64,000 bases of DNA from Paenibacillus sonchi (GCF_016772475.1 NZ_CP068595.1:4588001-4652000), one strand, 5' to 3'; counted from the stretch's first letter, positions 9,064 to 19,411 are shown. The notes: generated by a model from the letters alone, not told the origin. A program made the numbers and translations.

Positions 9064-9151
9064 TAACAGTCCACTCCTTTATATAGCGTTATCATTTCTG
9101 TCCCTTGTTTCAGGAGAACGCTTTACAGGGAAATCATAAATCGGCCCGGAA

Positions 9152-9165
9152 TGTAAACGCTATCA
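9152..9165 (+). promoter_or_regulatory. cre (CcpA) site upstream of the importer operon
   Basis: TGTAAACGCTATCA matches the cre consensus TGWAANCGNTNWCA at every defined position. Its location upstream of the leftward permease operon fits carbon catabolite repression. Confidence 0.65.
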
Positions 9166-9324
9166 TAATAAACGAAAAAAAGTTAAAAAAGCGGAAAAGG
9201 ACGGATTAAAAAAACAGAAAAGATATCACTTTTTTGTTATTTAGGCGTGAAAAAGCCTTATTTAAAGGGGGGATTGCACAGAATATGCGGGGTGAAGGGG
9301 TTTCATTAAAAGACAAACAAGGGG

Positions 9325-9359
9325 GATGCCCCCGGCTGTGAAAATGCTGCCGGGCATCA
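9325..9359. terminator. Hairpin at the edge of dispersed repeat copy A
   Basis: GATGCCCCCGGC pairs with GCCGGGCATC (one bulge). It immediately precedes repeat copy A; copy B at 45841 is also preceded by a small hairpin (CACCC/GGGTG). Confidence 0.45.
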
Positions 9360-9363
9360 CCTT

Positions 9364-9671
9364 TGTTCTTGTATAGGAAATTATACAGTGTAAAAAAATG
9401 TGGATATCTTGGAAGCCTTAGAGGATATAAGCGATGCAGAAGGATTGGGCTCCATCCGCGGACTGATGCGGACAGAGGAGCCCTTATTTCTCCAAAAATC
9501 CTACTTTTTCGGCAGTTACGGACTCAGGAGCCGTTAGATCGTTCGATGGAGCCTGGAATAAAGGGGAAAGGGATAAATAAAGGCATCTCTGTCCGTAGTC
9601 CTGCGGAATAGGCGAATCTTCTATCCATAACGGCTTTCCTGTCCGTAACGGCTGCGGATAGCTCGTGAAGG
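9364..9671. repeat. Dispersed ~310-bp repeat, copy A
   Basis: Aligns almost end to end with 45841-46150 at roughly 90% identity by eye, from TTGTTCTTG to GTGAAGG. It has long-range pairing: GTTACGGAC (9515-9523) with GTCCGTAAC (9641-9649), and AGCCGTTA (9529-9536) with TAACGGCT (9628-9635). No conserved reading frame is seen, so it is a non-coding element. Confidence 0.8.
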
Positions 9672-9773
9672 AATAGGGCGATCCGTCTTCAGCATGCCCC
9701 CGTTGATTTTGGAGCGGTGGGGAGCCGGCGTAAGATTCATGGGGAATCGTTCTCCAGGTAACGTTAGAACAAA

Positions 9774-9817
9774 GACGGCTGCGCTATCCCGTGGAGGATG
9801 GCACAGCCGTTTTTATT
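9774..9817. terminator. Terminator of the AraC sensor-regulator gene
   Basis: ACGGCTGCGC-ATCC pairs with GGAT-GCACAGCCGT around a short loop, with TTTTTA on the plus side and CTTTGTT on the minus side. It lies 21 bases after the stop at 9838. Confidence 0.65.
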
Positions 9818-9837
9818 CCTTGCTTATTGCGCGGCAA

Positions 9838-12068
9838 TCAGGAGGATTCCTGTTTCTGCAGAATATGATTCATTCTCCATTTGGAGGGGGTAACCCCAAA
9901 ACGCTTTTTAAACTGGGTTGTAAAATAAGTGCTGCTATTGTAGCCCACCTTCTCTGCAATTTCCCGGATATCTAAGCTAAGCTCAGTGACTAATAACATC
10001 TGTGCCTGCTCCAGGCGCAGCAGGTTAACGAAATCGGGAAAGCTGCAGTTGACCTCGTCGGCAATCAGCCTGCTGAGATAAGCGGGGCTTAGCGACAGCT
10101 TGTCGGCAAGCGCATTAAGGGAGAGTCTGGAGTCGTCATAATGATCCCTGATGTAACAAATGGCTTCTACAGCAATGCTCTTGGTCTGTACAGCGCTCAT
10201 GCTGGCAATCCGCTCAAGGGCGGTATTACAGCTGTCTACAATCCAATGCAGCAGCTTGTCATAGCTTTGAATCTGCCAGATGCGCTGGTAATTATCTAGA
10301 AAGCCGGATTGCTGAACGTCTGCATTAAGCTCAGCCGTGCGGCTGAGCTCAAAGGCCAGTCTCGCCAAAGCGATGGTGGCTGACTCGGCGCGGTAACTGC
10401 AGGCTACGGCCAGCAATCGTTCCACCGCCTGCGGAATATGGCCCGAAAGCTCCGTCTGCCTAACGGCTTGCAGCACCGGTTCAAGGGCGCTGTCAGGCAT
10501 GGGGCTGCTGTTGAGATGGATGGTATCATCCGCAAAGATGATGTTCTGGTGTACATGAAATTTAATATACTGCAGACTGTCCGCAGCCTCGTTGTATTTG
10601 GCCCTCAGCAGGTGTAAATCATCCGTCAGTCCGCTGATTCCTAAGGCGCAGCTGACATCTGAATGCTGAAGCCGGGCTGCAATGTCCTCCCATTTGCCGC
10701 GGAACAAGGCGTAATCGTCAAAGCTGCCGCTTCTCAGCTCACTTAGAATAAGCACAGCAGTTCCCTGATGCGGATGGAAGGATTGAACGGCCGCAAGTTC
10801 GGAGAAGGCCAGTTCAATCTGCTCAATGCCCTCCCCGAAGGTCTGCCCGGAGCCTTCAGATGGTTCGGACTCCAGCAAAGTTAGTACGCATACACAATAT
10901 GCTCCCCCGGAAGCGGCTATGCTCATCATCGGCGTACTGCTGTTCTCCGGGGTTCCCGGGGGGACAGCAGCCACCGCATCAAGGCGCTGTCATCGCTTTC
11001 TTTCTTGAGCTGCTCCAGCTTTACGCCAATCTGCTCCAGTTCCTGGCTTACGGTATCGAAATCACCGCCTGTCTTCAGCGCTTCTTCATTGCCGGACAGA
11101 TGAACGATATTGCCGAACAGCCGGCCAATCGGCTTATACATTCGCCGTGAGATCAGGTTGGCGGTTAGGGCAGCGGCAATAATCAATGCTAAGCACAGGC
11201 CGGTCATCAAGGTGCGGGCATTGGAGATATCGCGGATGCTGTCCCTGTAGGAAGTCTCCGACACAAACCATAGCTTGTCCGCAGCAGAATATACATAGGT
11301 AATCAGCTGCGGCTCTCCGCTCCCCCTGTAGACAAAGGAGCCTCTTTCCGGGGAGGAAGCCACTACCTGCTTCAGCATGCCCTCCTCCAGCGGGGTATCG
11401 AGTGCACTGTGCATGAGCACGGATGCATTTCCGTCCAGCACCGCGTAACGGGTGATTTCTCCCTCTTTTTGAGTGAACAGATTGTTCTGCAGCTTGCCCA
11501 GATTGACGGTCAGTGCTACCGCCCCGTAATATTCGCTGTCCGCAAACGCCCGGTCGTTATAGAACACGGTGAGCAGAGTGATTGGGGTACCGTTGTTCAA
11601 GGTTGCCTCCCACAGAAACGGTGACTCAACAATCACATTCTTCCGCATCCGCGAGAACAGCTCCAGCTTGGATTCCGGGCTTAGCGGCAGGTTCTCAAAC
11701 ATCGCAACAGGTTCATCTACCCCCATGATGTAGGCGTTCTCCATATACTGGTTAACAACCAGCGCCCCGCGGATTTGGCTTAAGGCACTGTACAGCTGGT
11801 CGCTCCAGCTCGTATCTCCGTTCATCATGAGCGCGTTGATGTTCGGATTCCTATAAAAGTCCATAGCGTAATTCTGGACGATCTCTTTATAGTTTATAAA
11901 AACGGTTTCAGTATTCACCAGCACATTCTGATTCGCCTTGTTGACATTATCTATCGTAATATTCCGGTACCAATAAAAGATCACAACGGCCAGCACAAGA
12001 ATGCAGCAGACTGAAATTGCGGTCAGGCTCATAAAAAAGCGGGTGTATAATTTCTTTCTTTTTCCCAA
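9838..12068 (-). CDS. Membrane sensor AraC-family regulator, YesS/YtdP type (frameshifted as read)
   Basis: About 743 residues when the frames 12068-10926 and 10974-9838 are joined. Order: N-terminal transmembrane helix (about 15-35), extracellular Cache-like sensor, second transmembrane helix (about 290-310), HAMP-like stretch, a linker, and a C-terminal AraC DNA-binding domain with two helix-turn-helix motifs (LSLNALADKLSLSPAYLSRL and IREIAEKVGYNSSTYFTTQF). The frames meet at the G6 run 10958-10963; one added base restores continuity. B. subtilis YesS and YtdP share this architecture and sit in pectin clusters, so it probably senses plant saccharides and activates the flanking operons. Start TTG 12068 has AAGGGG 8 bases upstream; GTG 12077 is the alternative. 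Confidence 0.85.
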
Positions 12069-12268
12069 GCTGCTCACCCCTTAAGGTAAATCTGTTACCC
12101 CCATTCTAGAGGGAAAAGCCATTCGCTGACAAGGAGTGAAATATCGGAAATATAGCATGAAAGTATAAAAACGAAGAAATAGAACATAGAAAATACAAGA
12201 AAGTTAAACATATACAAACTATAATTGGTGGTGCTTACATTTGAATTGTTTTGAGGAGGACTACTGCA

Positions 12269-13833
12269 ATGAGAACATTCCGCAATCCGGTGCTGCCGGG
12301 ATTTTATCCTGATCCTTCCGCGATCCGCGTCGGTGAAGATTATTATCTTGTGACTTCAAGCTTTGAGTTTTTTCCGGGCGTTCCTATCTTCCACAGCAAG
12401 GATCTGGTCAACTGGCGCCAGCTCGGCCATGTACTGGACCGTCCGTCCCAGCTCAATCTGGATCACACGATTCCCTCCATGGGCATTTGGGCACCGACGC
12501 TCCGCTATCATGAAGGAGTCTTTTATATGATTACCACTTATGTTGATAATGACAAAAACCAGCACAATTTCTATGTTACAGCAACCGATCCGGCCGGAGA
12601 CTGGTCTGACCCCATCTGGCTGGAGGATGCACCCGGCATTGACTCCTCCTTGTTCTTCGATGATGACGGTAAGGTGTATTATACGGGCAACCGGGTTCCG
12701 CCGGAAGGGCAGGATTATCCGAAGCATATGGATATCTGGCTGCAGGAGATCGATCTTAGCCAAGGCAGGCTGATTGGCCCGAAGCACAGCATTTGGCAGG
12801 GCGCCCTTAAGGTGGCTCACGCCCAGGAGGGACCGCATATCTATAAAATCGGCGCCTGGTATTACGTACTGATTGCCGAAGGCGGCACCGGGCATACTCA
12901 TGCGATTACGATCGCCAGAAGCAAGAGTATTACAGGCCCGTATGAGGGCCATAAAGCCAATCCGATTTTGACGCACCGCCATCTCGGCAGAGCTTATCCC
13001 ATCGTCAACGTCGGACACGGGGAGCTTGTGGAGACCCAGCACGGTGACTGGTGGATGTTCTGCCTGGCTTCGCGGACCTGCGGCGGCTATTACCGCAATC
13101 TGGGACGCGAAACCTTCCTGACACCGGTCCTATGGGAGAATGAGTGGCCGGTGGTCAACCCCGGCAAAGGCGTGCTTGAACTGGAGTCGCCGGCTCCGGA
13201 TTTGCCGGAGACAAGGTGGCCGGAGCTGCCTGCACGCGATGAGTTTACGGGCAGTGAGCTTGCACTGATTTGGAATTTCCTGCGGACACCGCGGGGGAAT
13301 TCTGGAGTCTTACCGAGAAGCCCGGCTTCCTGCGGCTTCATTTGAAGGCGGAGCGGCTCTCGGAGATTGCCAATCCATCCTTTATCGGCAGGCGCCAGCA
13401 GCATTTGAGCTTCCGGGCGGCGGCTGACATGACGTTTCGTCCCGCTGCCGAAGGGGAGGTTGCCGGACTGGTCCTCCTCCAGAATGCGGATTACCACTTC
13501 CGGTATGAATCGGGGCTGGAGGCAGGGGAACGTGTGCTGCAGTTGATTCAGCGAAAGGGCGGCAGCGAACAGCTGCTGGCGTCCATGCCATATCCGCAGG
13601 ATCAGGTGCAGCTTAAGGTGGAAGCCAGAGGACAGGAGTACAGCTTCTATTACAGATCCTCTGAAGCCGCCAAGTGGACAGCCTTCTTCGAACGGGCTGA
13701 CGGCAGAGTGCTCAGCACGGACCTGGCCGGAGGTTTTACAGGAGCTTATATCGGAATGTACACAAGCTCTCAAGGCGCGGAGAGTGAAAGCTATGCCGAT
13801 TTTGACTGGTTCAGCTATGAAGAACTTGAATAA
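12269..13833 (+). CDS. Beta-xylosidase / glycoside hydrolase family 43 (frameshifted as read)
   Basis: About 521 residues once the frames 12269-13345 and 13270-13833 are joined, the usual length of GH43 beta-xylosidases. The five-bladed propeller starts NPVLPGFYPDPSAIR (Asp general base), continues with APGIDSSLFFDDDGKVY (Asp pKa modulator) and AHAQEGPHIYK (Glu general acid). The C-terminal beta-sandwich typical of xylosidases follows. One base is missing in the G5 run at 13296-13300; adding it gives TPRGEFWSLTEKPGFL. It lacks a signal peptide, so it acts on imported xylo- or arabino-oligosaccharides. Start ATG 12269 follows GAGGAGGA. It heads the rightward pectin/xylan cluster, divergent from the sensor-regulator. 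Confidence 0.88.
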
Positions 13834-13851
13834 TAGGGGAGGTAAGGTTCA

Positions 13852-15306
13852 ATGTGCAGCAATCCGGAAACAATAGCTTACCCGGTTCCAGAGCTTCCCC
13901 GGATTCCCGAACGGACTTTTGTGATCACGGATTATGGGGCGGAAGAAGGAGGGTTTACCCTGTGCACCTCCGCTATTCAGGCTGCACTGGATGCCTGCGC
14001 TGCCATGGGAGGTGGAAAGGTTGTCATTCCGGCCGGCATCTGGCGCACGGGACCGCTTACTTTGCACAGCAGGATTAATCTGAGCGCAGACAAGGGAGCA
14101 TTGGTGCAGTTCGACCCTGACCCCGCCTTATATCCGCTGCTCTCTTCCCAATACGAGGGGAATGCCGGCTGGCGCTGTCAGGCTCCGCTCGATGGTGAAG
14201 GCCTAAGCGATGTGGCAATCACCGGAGAGGGGGTGTTCGACGGCAGCGGCGAAGGCTGGCGTCCGGTGAAGCGGTTCAAGATGACGGAGAAGCAGTGGAA
14301 CCATCTGATTGAATCCGGAGGCGTGCTTGATCCGCAGGGCGAAGTGTGGTGGCCTTCCCGGGAAGCCTTGGAGGGAGAAGGCTTTTGCCGGAAGCTGCGG
14401 GACAAGGGAGACACCCGCATGGAAGCGTTTCTGCCTGCCCGTCCGTATCTCCGTCCAACGCTGCTTAGCCTCCGCAACTGCCGGCGGGTGCTGCTGGACG
14501 GGCCGACCTTCCAAAACTCACCTGCCTGGTGTCTTCATCCCTTTGGATGCGAGCAGATTACCGTACGGAATGTTCAGGTCCGCAATCCCTGGTATTCGCA
14601 GAACGGGGATGGCCTCGATCTGGAATCCTGCACTCATGCTCTGGTTGAGCACAGCAGCTTTGATGTGGGGGATGACGCCATCTGCCTCAAGTCGGGCAAG
14701 GATGAGGAAGGCCGTAAGCGGGGGATGCCCTGCCGGTATATTACCATCCGGAATTGCACGGTATATCACGGGCATGGGGGAGTGGTGATCGGCAGCGAGA
14801 TGTCCGGAGGTGTGCATGCGGTTCGAGTTAGTGACTGTCTGTTCATCGGCACGGACATTGGCCTGCGGTTCAAAAGCACCCGGGGAAGAGGCGGTATGGT
14901 GGAGGATATTGTAATGGAGAATATCAGCATGACGGGAATCATCCACGAGGCCGTATCCTTTCACATGTTCTATGCAGGGGTCGAAGGATCGGAAGGGTAT
15001 GACGAGCAATACTTTTCGGTTACAGAGGAAACGCCGCAGTTCCGGAAGATTACGCTCAAGAACCTTGTGTGCCGTGGAGCGGCAACCGCGCTGCTCGTGA
15101 ACGGGCTGCCGGAGATGCCGCTTGCAGATCTGACCATTGAACAATTCCGCGCAGTGAGTGAACGGGGAATTGTGCTGCGGCATGCTACGGGGCTTACGCT
15201 GGACCGTATCTGGTTACAGACCACGGAAACGCCGGAGATAACGGCGCACCGATGCAGCCAAGTCGTTCTCACCCAGTCCGAAGGTTTGACGATTACTGAG
15301 AAATAA
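13852..15306 (+). CDS. Polygalacturonase-like glycoside hydrolase family 28
   Basis: A 484-residue right-handed beta-helix enzyme that hydrolyses alpha-1,4-galacturonosyl bonds in pectin or its rhamnogalacturonan relatives. The four GH28 signatures are in order: NGDGLD (about 257-262), GDDAIC (about 276-281), GHGG (about 308-311) and RFKS (about 343-346), giving the catalytic aspartates and the RxK pair. No signal peptide is present, so it probably acts in the cytoplasm on imported fragments, like YesX/YtxE-type intracellular members rather than a secreted pectinase. Start ATG 13852 follows AGGGGAGG. It is 18 bases downstream of GH43 and likely co-transcribed. Confidence 0.92.
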   Translation: MCSNPETIAYPVPELPRIPERTFVITDYGAEEGGFTLCTSAIQAALDACAAMGGGKVVIPAGIWRTGPLTLHSRINLSADKGALVQFDPDPALYPLLSSQYEGNAGWRCQAPLDGEGLSDVAITGEGVFDGSGEGWRPVKRFKMTEKQWNHLIESGGVLDPQGEVWWPSREALEGEGFCRKLRDKGDTRMEAFLPARPYLRPTLLSLRNCRRVLLDGPTFQNSPAWCLHPFGCEQITVRNVQVRNPWYSQNGDGLDLESCTHALVEHSSFDVGDDAICLKSGKDEEGRKRGMPCRYITIRNCTVYHGHGGVVIGSEMSGGVHAVRVSDCLFIGTDIGLRFKSTRGRGGMVEDIVMENISMTGIIHEAVSFHMFYAGVEGSEGYDEQYFSVTEETPQFRKITLKNLVCRGAATALLVNGLPEMPLADLTIEQFRAVSERGIVLRHATGLTLDRIWLQTTETPEITAHRCSQVVLTQSEGLTITEK

Positions 15307-15314
15307 ATCAATTT

Positions 15315-16199
15315 CTACGGATGATGGAAATCCGTCTTGACCTTCCGCGAAGGGTGTGACCTTGCTTCTTTCCGGTATTGGAGCGGGGTCAGACCGGTTG
15401 ATTTTTTGAAGGTTTTATTGAAATGGGAGAGATGTTCAAATCCGACAGCGGAGGCGATCTCCTGAATTTTGCCTGTGGACCCGGCAAGCAGGCGTTCGGC
15501 TTCCCTTACGCGGACATGAACGATGTATTCCCGAAAGTGAAAACCCGTCAGCCGGTGAAAGACCCGGCTCAGGTATGAAGGACTAATGTAAAAATTACTC
15601 GCTGTCGCTTCCAGAGTCAGGGCTTCACGGTAGTGATCGCGGATATAGGTGGCAACATCGGTTACCAGATGATGAAGCGGATGTTTGGTCCCGCCGGCCT
15701 GTGAGATGTTCTCTGAACGCTGGAGAAGAATCATCAGCTCGGTGAATAAAGTGATTATGCTGGTTTCGTAATAGGACCGCTGCAGCCGGCATTCTTCCAG
15801 CATGCGGTTCATCAGGCTTTCCGCTTCGTCCTGCTCGCGCAGGTTCAGCTTGAACAGGCGGTACCCGCGGCCATGAAACCAGATGGCTTCATTCTGCAGG
15901 GAAGGCGGCAGAAGAGCGGGGTCATAATTGATCAGAATCCGTTCAAATTCGGCGACTTCAGAGCTTGCTGTGGAATGAAGCTCCCGGCTGGAAATAAGAA
16001 TAAGCTCCCCCTTATGAACCGTAATGACCCGGTCGTCCACAAAGTATACGCGCTCCCCCTGCATCAGATAGTACAGCTCGGTTAAGTCATGGCTGTGGGG
16101 ACGCGGCATTGCGGTAATGCCTTTACGTTTCATATGCTGGATGCTGTAGCGGCCTTCTTCAATATGATATTTGTGATTGGGACTGGTCAGGCTGGTCAT
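15315..16199 (-). CDS. AraC-family transcriptional regulator with cupin sensor domain
   Basis: A 294-residue regulator. The N-terminal cupin region contains RPHSHDLTELYYLMQGE (about 34-50), where the ligand binds in this family. The C-terminal AraC domain has two helix-turn-helix motifs (LTLEATASNFYISPSYLSRV and IQEIASAVGFEHLSHFNKTF). It lies convergent with GH28 and divergent from pectinesterase with only 73 bases between start codons, so it probably controls the pectinesterase-esterase-GH105 genes. Start ATG 16199 follows AAGGGGAG. The inducer is unknown; a pectin breakdown sugar is the natural guess. Confidence 0.9.
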   Translation of the reverse strand: MTSLTSPNHKYHIEEGRYSIQHMKRKGITAMPRPHSHDLTELYYLMQGERVYFVDDRVITVHKGELILISSRELHSTASSEVAEFERILINYDPALLPPSLQNEAIWFHGRGYRLFKLNLREQDEAESLMNRMLEECRLQRSYYETSIITLFTELMILLQRSENISQAGGTKHPLHHLVTDVATYIRDHYREALTLEATASNFYISPSYLSRVFHRLTGFHFREYIVHVRVREAERLLAGSTGKIQEIASAVGFEHLSHFNKTFKKSTGLTPLQYRKEARSHPSRKVKTDFHHP

Positions 16200-16272
16200 A
16201 ATTCTCCCCTTCTCTTACGGAGCGTTACGGTTATTATAGAATAAACTTAGGTTGACAGGAAAGGAGCCGCAG

Positions 16273-17163
16273 ATGTTAATTACAGTCTCGAAGAGTGTCG
16301 GTGAAGGGTTCAGCAGTCTACAGGCAGCGCTGGATTCCATTCCGCAGGAATACAAGGAAGCAGTAACGATTCGCATCAAGCCCGGCATTTACGAGGAAAA
16401 GGTTACAGTAAAACAGGGAACACCTCCGGTTCTCCTGCTGGGGGAGGACACGAATTCCACTATCATCACCTGGTCAGACAACGCCCACACTTTAGGTCCG
16501 GACGGAGAGCCGCTTGGCACATTCAAATCCGGCACCCTGAATGTATTCGCCGAACATTTCACGGCTGAGAATCTGACCATCCGGAATGCCTCCGGTCCCG
16601 GCACCGGTCAGGCGGTGGCTGCTTTTGTAGATGCTGGTCATGCCGTATTCCGGCGTGTACGCCTGCTGGGTGACCAGGATACTTTGTACACGGGGCAAGG
16701 GAAACAATATTATAACGAATGCTACATTGAAGGCGATGTGGATTATATTTTTGGCGCTGCTACGGCTTTGTTTGAACGCTGCCGGCTGCATAACAAGCGT
16801 TCCAGGGGATATATTACAGCCGCATCAACGCCCGAAGGCACACCGTTTGGTTATGTGTTCCTCGATTGTGAAATTACCAGCGGTGAAGGGGTAAGCGAGG
16901 TGTATCTTGGACGCCCATGGCGGCCTTATGCCCATGTGGCCTTTATCCGCACTGTCATGGACAGTTCGATTATCGGGGAAGGCTGGCATAATTGGGGGCA
17001 GCCGGACAGGGAGGAAACCAGCCGCTATGAAGAATATGGCAGCAGTGGCCCGGGGGCCAATCCTGAAGCCAGAGCTGCCTGGTCGCGGCAGCTGATTCCA
17101 CAGGAAGCGGCGCAGTATAGGGTGCTGTCCGTGCTTGACGGGTGGCATCCCGAAGGCTATTAA
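16273..17163 (+). CDS. Pectinesterase (carbohydrate esterase family 8)
   Basis: A 296-residue parallel beta-helix enzyme that removes methyl esters from galacturonan. The CE8 catalytic set is visible: LLGDQDTLYTG (first Asp, general acid), GDVDYIFGAATALFE (second Asp, nucleophile) and YLGRPWRPYAHV (Arg that fixes the carboxylate). There is no signal peptide, unlike most secreted bacterial pectin methylesterases, so it fits cytoplasmic handling of imported esterified oligogalacturonides. Start ATG 16273 follows AAAGGAG; an in-frame TTG at 16252 would add seven residues. The next gene starts 17 bases downstream, suggesting one operon. Confidence 0.92.
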   Translation: MLITVSKSVGEGFSSLQAALDSIPQEYKEAVTIRIKPGIYEEKVTVKQGTPPVLLLGEDTNSTIITWSDNAHTLGPDGEPLGTFKSGTLNVFAEHFTAENLTIRNASGPGTGQAVAAFVDAGHAVFRRVRLLGDQDTLYTGQGKQYYNECYIEGDVDYIFGAATALFERCRLHNKRSRGYITAASTPEGTPFGYVFLDCEITSGEGVSEVYLGRPWRPYAHVAFIRTVMDSSIIGEGWHNWGQPDREETSRYEEYGSSGPGANPEARAAWSRQLIPQEAAQYRVLSVLDGWHPEGY

Positions 17164-17180
17164 GGGAAGGAGCACTTCGG

Positions 17181-18208
17181 ATGGAGCCTCTGGAACAATA
17201 CATGGAAAAACTGGTTCGGTCAACACAGCGCAATTCGGCATTCAGCAAGGATATCCCCTTTCAGCAGTGGCGCGACGGGCTTGCCGCAGCTTTTACAGAG
17301 CGGCTGGGCGGCTTTCCGGAAATAGCTGAAGAGCTGCGGCCGGTTTTTCTGGAACGTACCGTCTGCTCCGGGTATACCCGAGAACGTATAGAGATCACTA
17401 CCTATGAAGGACTTCGCATGCCGCTGTATCTTCTGCTCCCGGATCAGCCGCTATCTACCCCTGCCCCTGCCGTTCTTGCCATTCATGGACATGGCTACGG
17501 AAGCCGGGAGATCGTCGGCTTGGACCCGGGCGGAGCGGAGCGGCCGGGAGATCCCGGGCTGCATAAGGACTTCGCGGTTTCACTGGCAAGACAGGGCTTT
17601 GTAGTGGCTGCCCCGGAACTGCTCGGCTTTGGCGACAGACGTCTGGAAGAAGACCTGACCAGCGGCGAGCCTGGACGTAATTCCTGCTTCCGCCTGTCTT
17701 CGGCACTGCTGATGGCCGGGAAGACGATGGCCGGTTACCGTATCTACGAAACCATGAGAGCACTGGATTATTTGCAGACAAGGCGCGAGGTTAAGGGCAG
17801 TCACATTGGAATTATCGGTATTTCCGGCGGCGGACTGGTGGCTGGCTTCACAGCCGCGCTTGACCAGCGGATCGCCTGTGCGGTCGTAAGCGGGTATGCC
17901 AATACCTTCGCGGACAGTATTCTGACGCGCAATCATTGCCTCGACAATTATATACCGGGGATACTGCTGGAAGCGGAGATGCCTGATCTTCTGGGCCTCA
18001 TTGCCCCGCGCGGCCTGTTCCTCGAATCGGGCGATGCCGATCATCTGTTTGGCCCCCGGGGGCAAGAATTGCTTTAGCCCGGTTGGAGAGTATTTACGGG
18101 GCAGCACATCATTCCGGGCAGGTTGAGGCGGACTTCTTCACCGGAGGTCATGAGATTCATGGCGGACCGGCCTTTGCCTGGCTGCGGAAGCAGCTTGCCG
18201 GAGCATAA
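17181..18208 (+). CDS. Alpha/beta-hydrolase esterase of the pectin cluster (frameshifted as read)
   Basis: About 342 residues when joined across a frame break. The fold is a dienelactone-hydrolase/acetyl-xylan-esterase-like alpha/beta hydrolase: oxyanion region AVLAIHGHGYG (about 95-105), nucleophile elbow IIGISGGGLVAG (Ser), the Asp in LESGDADHLF, and the His in DFFTGGHEIHGG. The first frame stops at 18074; the C-terminal part ARLESIYGAAHHSGQ...LRKQLAGA continues in another frame to TAA 18206-18208. One missing base near the C5/G5 runs at about 18052-18061 explains it. It probably removes acetyl or similar esters from pectic oligosaccharides. Start ATG 17181 follows AAGGAG. Confidence 0.8.
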
Positions 18209-18245
18209 GGTTAGACTCATATGGATGATTAACGAAGGAGGAATA

Positions 18246-19376
18246 ATGGTGTCTATAACTGAAGCAACAAGCGTTCGCTGGTCCGCTAAAATCGCGGATA
18301 CGATTCTTGGAAGGTGCAATGAGCAGGGAGAGGATGAATATGTGCTGGAACGGTGGGCTTATGTTCCGGGCATGCTGCTGATGGCAATGGCCCGGGCGGG
18401 TGTCCAGCTCGGCCGGCCGGAGTATGTCTCCTATATGGAGCGGCATATGGACACATTCATTGGAGAGGATGGTTCCATTCGGACCTACAGGCTGGAGGAA
18501 TACAACCTGGACCAGATCAATGAGGGCAAAAATCTGTTCTTGCTGTACCAGAAAACAGGAGAAGACCGGTATGCCAAGGCAGCCGATCTGCTGGCCGCAC
18601 AGCTTATTGGACATCCCCGCACCTCCGAAGGAGGATTTTGGCATAAGAAGGTATACCCTTTCCAGATGTGGCTGGACGGGCTGTACATGGCATCTCCATT
18701 CCTGGCAGAATACGGCAAGGTCTTTCAACGTCCTGAACTGATTGACGAGGCAGCGCATCAGCTGCTGCTGGTCGAGCGGCGGACCCGCGATCCGCGTACT
18801 GGCCTGCTCTACCATGGCTGGGATGAATCCAAAGAGCAGGAATGGGCTGACTCGTCTACCGGATTGTCCTCCCATTTCTGGAGCCGGGCGATGGGGTGGT
18901 ATGCGATGGCTATGGTTGACTGCCTGGAGCATTTTCCGCTCGCTCATCCGAAGCGGGGGACAGTCACCGGTATTTTTCAGCGGATGTGCGGTGCGCTTCT
19001 GGAGGTCCAAGATAAGGAGACCGGCCTTTGGTACCAGGTGCTCGATCAAGCGGGGCGAAAGGGCAATTATCTGGAAGCTTCCGGCTCCTGCATGTTTGTG
19101 TATGTGCTGGCCAAGGGGCTGAGACTGGGTTATCTGGAACCGTCTTTTAAAGAGGCGATGCTGAAAGGTTATGGGGGCATTGTGGAGCATTTGACTGAAG
19201 AGGACGAACACGGCGTTCACTTGCATCATATCTGTCATGGGGCGGGTTTGAGCAAGGACCGCAATGGCTCATATGATTACTATATCTCTGAGGAGGTGCT
19301 GTCGGATGTGCCTATGGGGGTAGCTCCCTTATTATTAGCTTCCCTTGAAGTGGAACGGTACCAAGCAGACAGTTAA
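18246..19376 (+). CDS. Unsaturated rhamnogalacturonyl hydrolase, glycoside hydrolase family 105
   Basis: A 376-residue (alpha/alpha)6-barrel enzyme of the YteR/YesR type. It hydrates the 4,5-unsaturated uronic acid left by pectate or rhamnogalacturonan lyases, releasing a keto-sugar. The conserved VYPFQMWLDGLYMASPF (about 137-153) carries the catalytic Asp, and SHFWSRAMGWYAMAMVD is the second family block. It has no signal peptide, in keeping with the family. Start ATG 18246 follows AAGGAGG. It is the last sugar gene of the operon and ends before a strong terminator shared with the convergent recombinase. Confidence 0.92.
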   Translation: MVSITEATSVRWSAKIADTILGRCNEQGEDEYVLERWAYVPGMLLMAMARAGVQLGRPEYVSYMERHMDTFIGEDGSIRTYRLEEYNLDQINEGKNLFLLYQKTGEDRYAKAADLLAAQLIGHPRTSEGGFWHKKVYPFQMWLDGLYMASPFLAEYGKVFQRPELIDEAAHQLLLVERRTRDPRTGLLYHGWDESKEQEWADSSTGLSSHFWSRAMGWYAMAMVDCLEHFPLAHPKRGTVTGIFQRMCGALLEVQDKETGLWYQVLDQAGRKGNYLEASGSCMFVYVLAKGLRLGYLEPSFKEAMLKGYGGIVEHLTEEDEHGVHLHHICHGAGLSKDRNGSYDYYISEEVLSDVPMGVAPLLLASLEVERYQADS

Positions 19377-19411
19377 CGATAATCCCAGGCCAAGTGAAGT
19401 TCTGCCCGGAA

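Larger units (their letters stand above)
9064..9837. other. Long intergenic region: control region, hairpins and a dispersed repeat
   Basis: It contains the importer operon's cre site (9152-9165), a hairpin (9325-9359), copy A of a ~310-bp dispersed repeat (9364-9671) and the terminator at 9774-9817. No protein-coding gene is supported. Confidence 0.6.
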
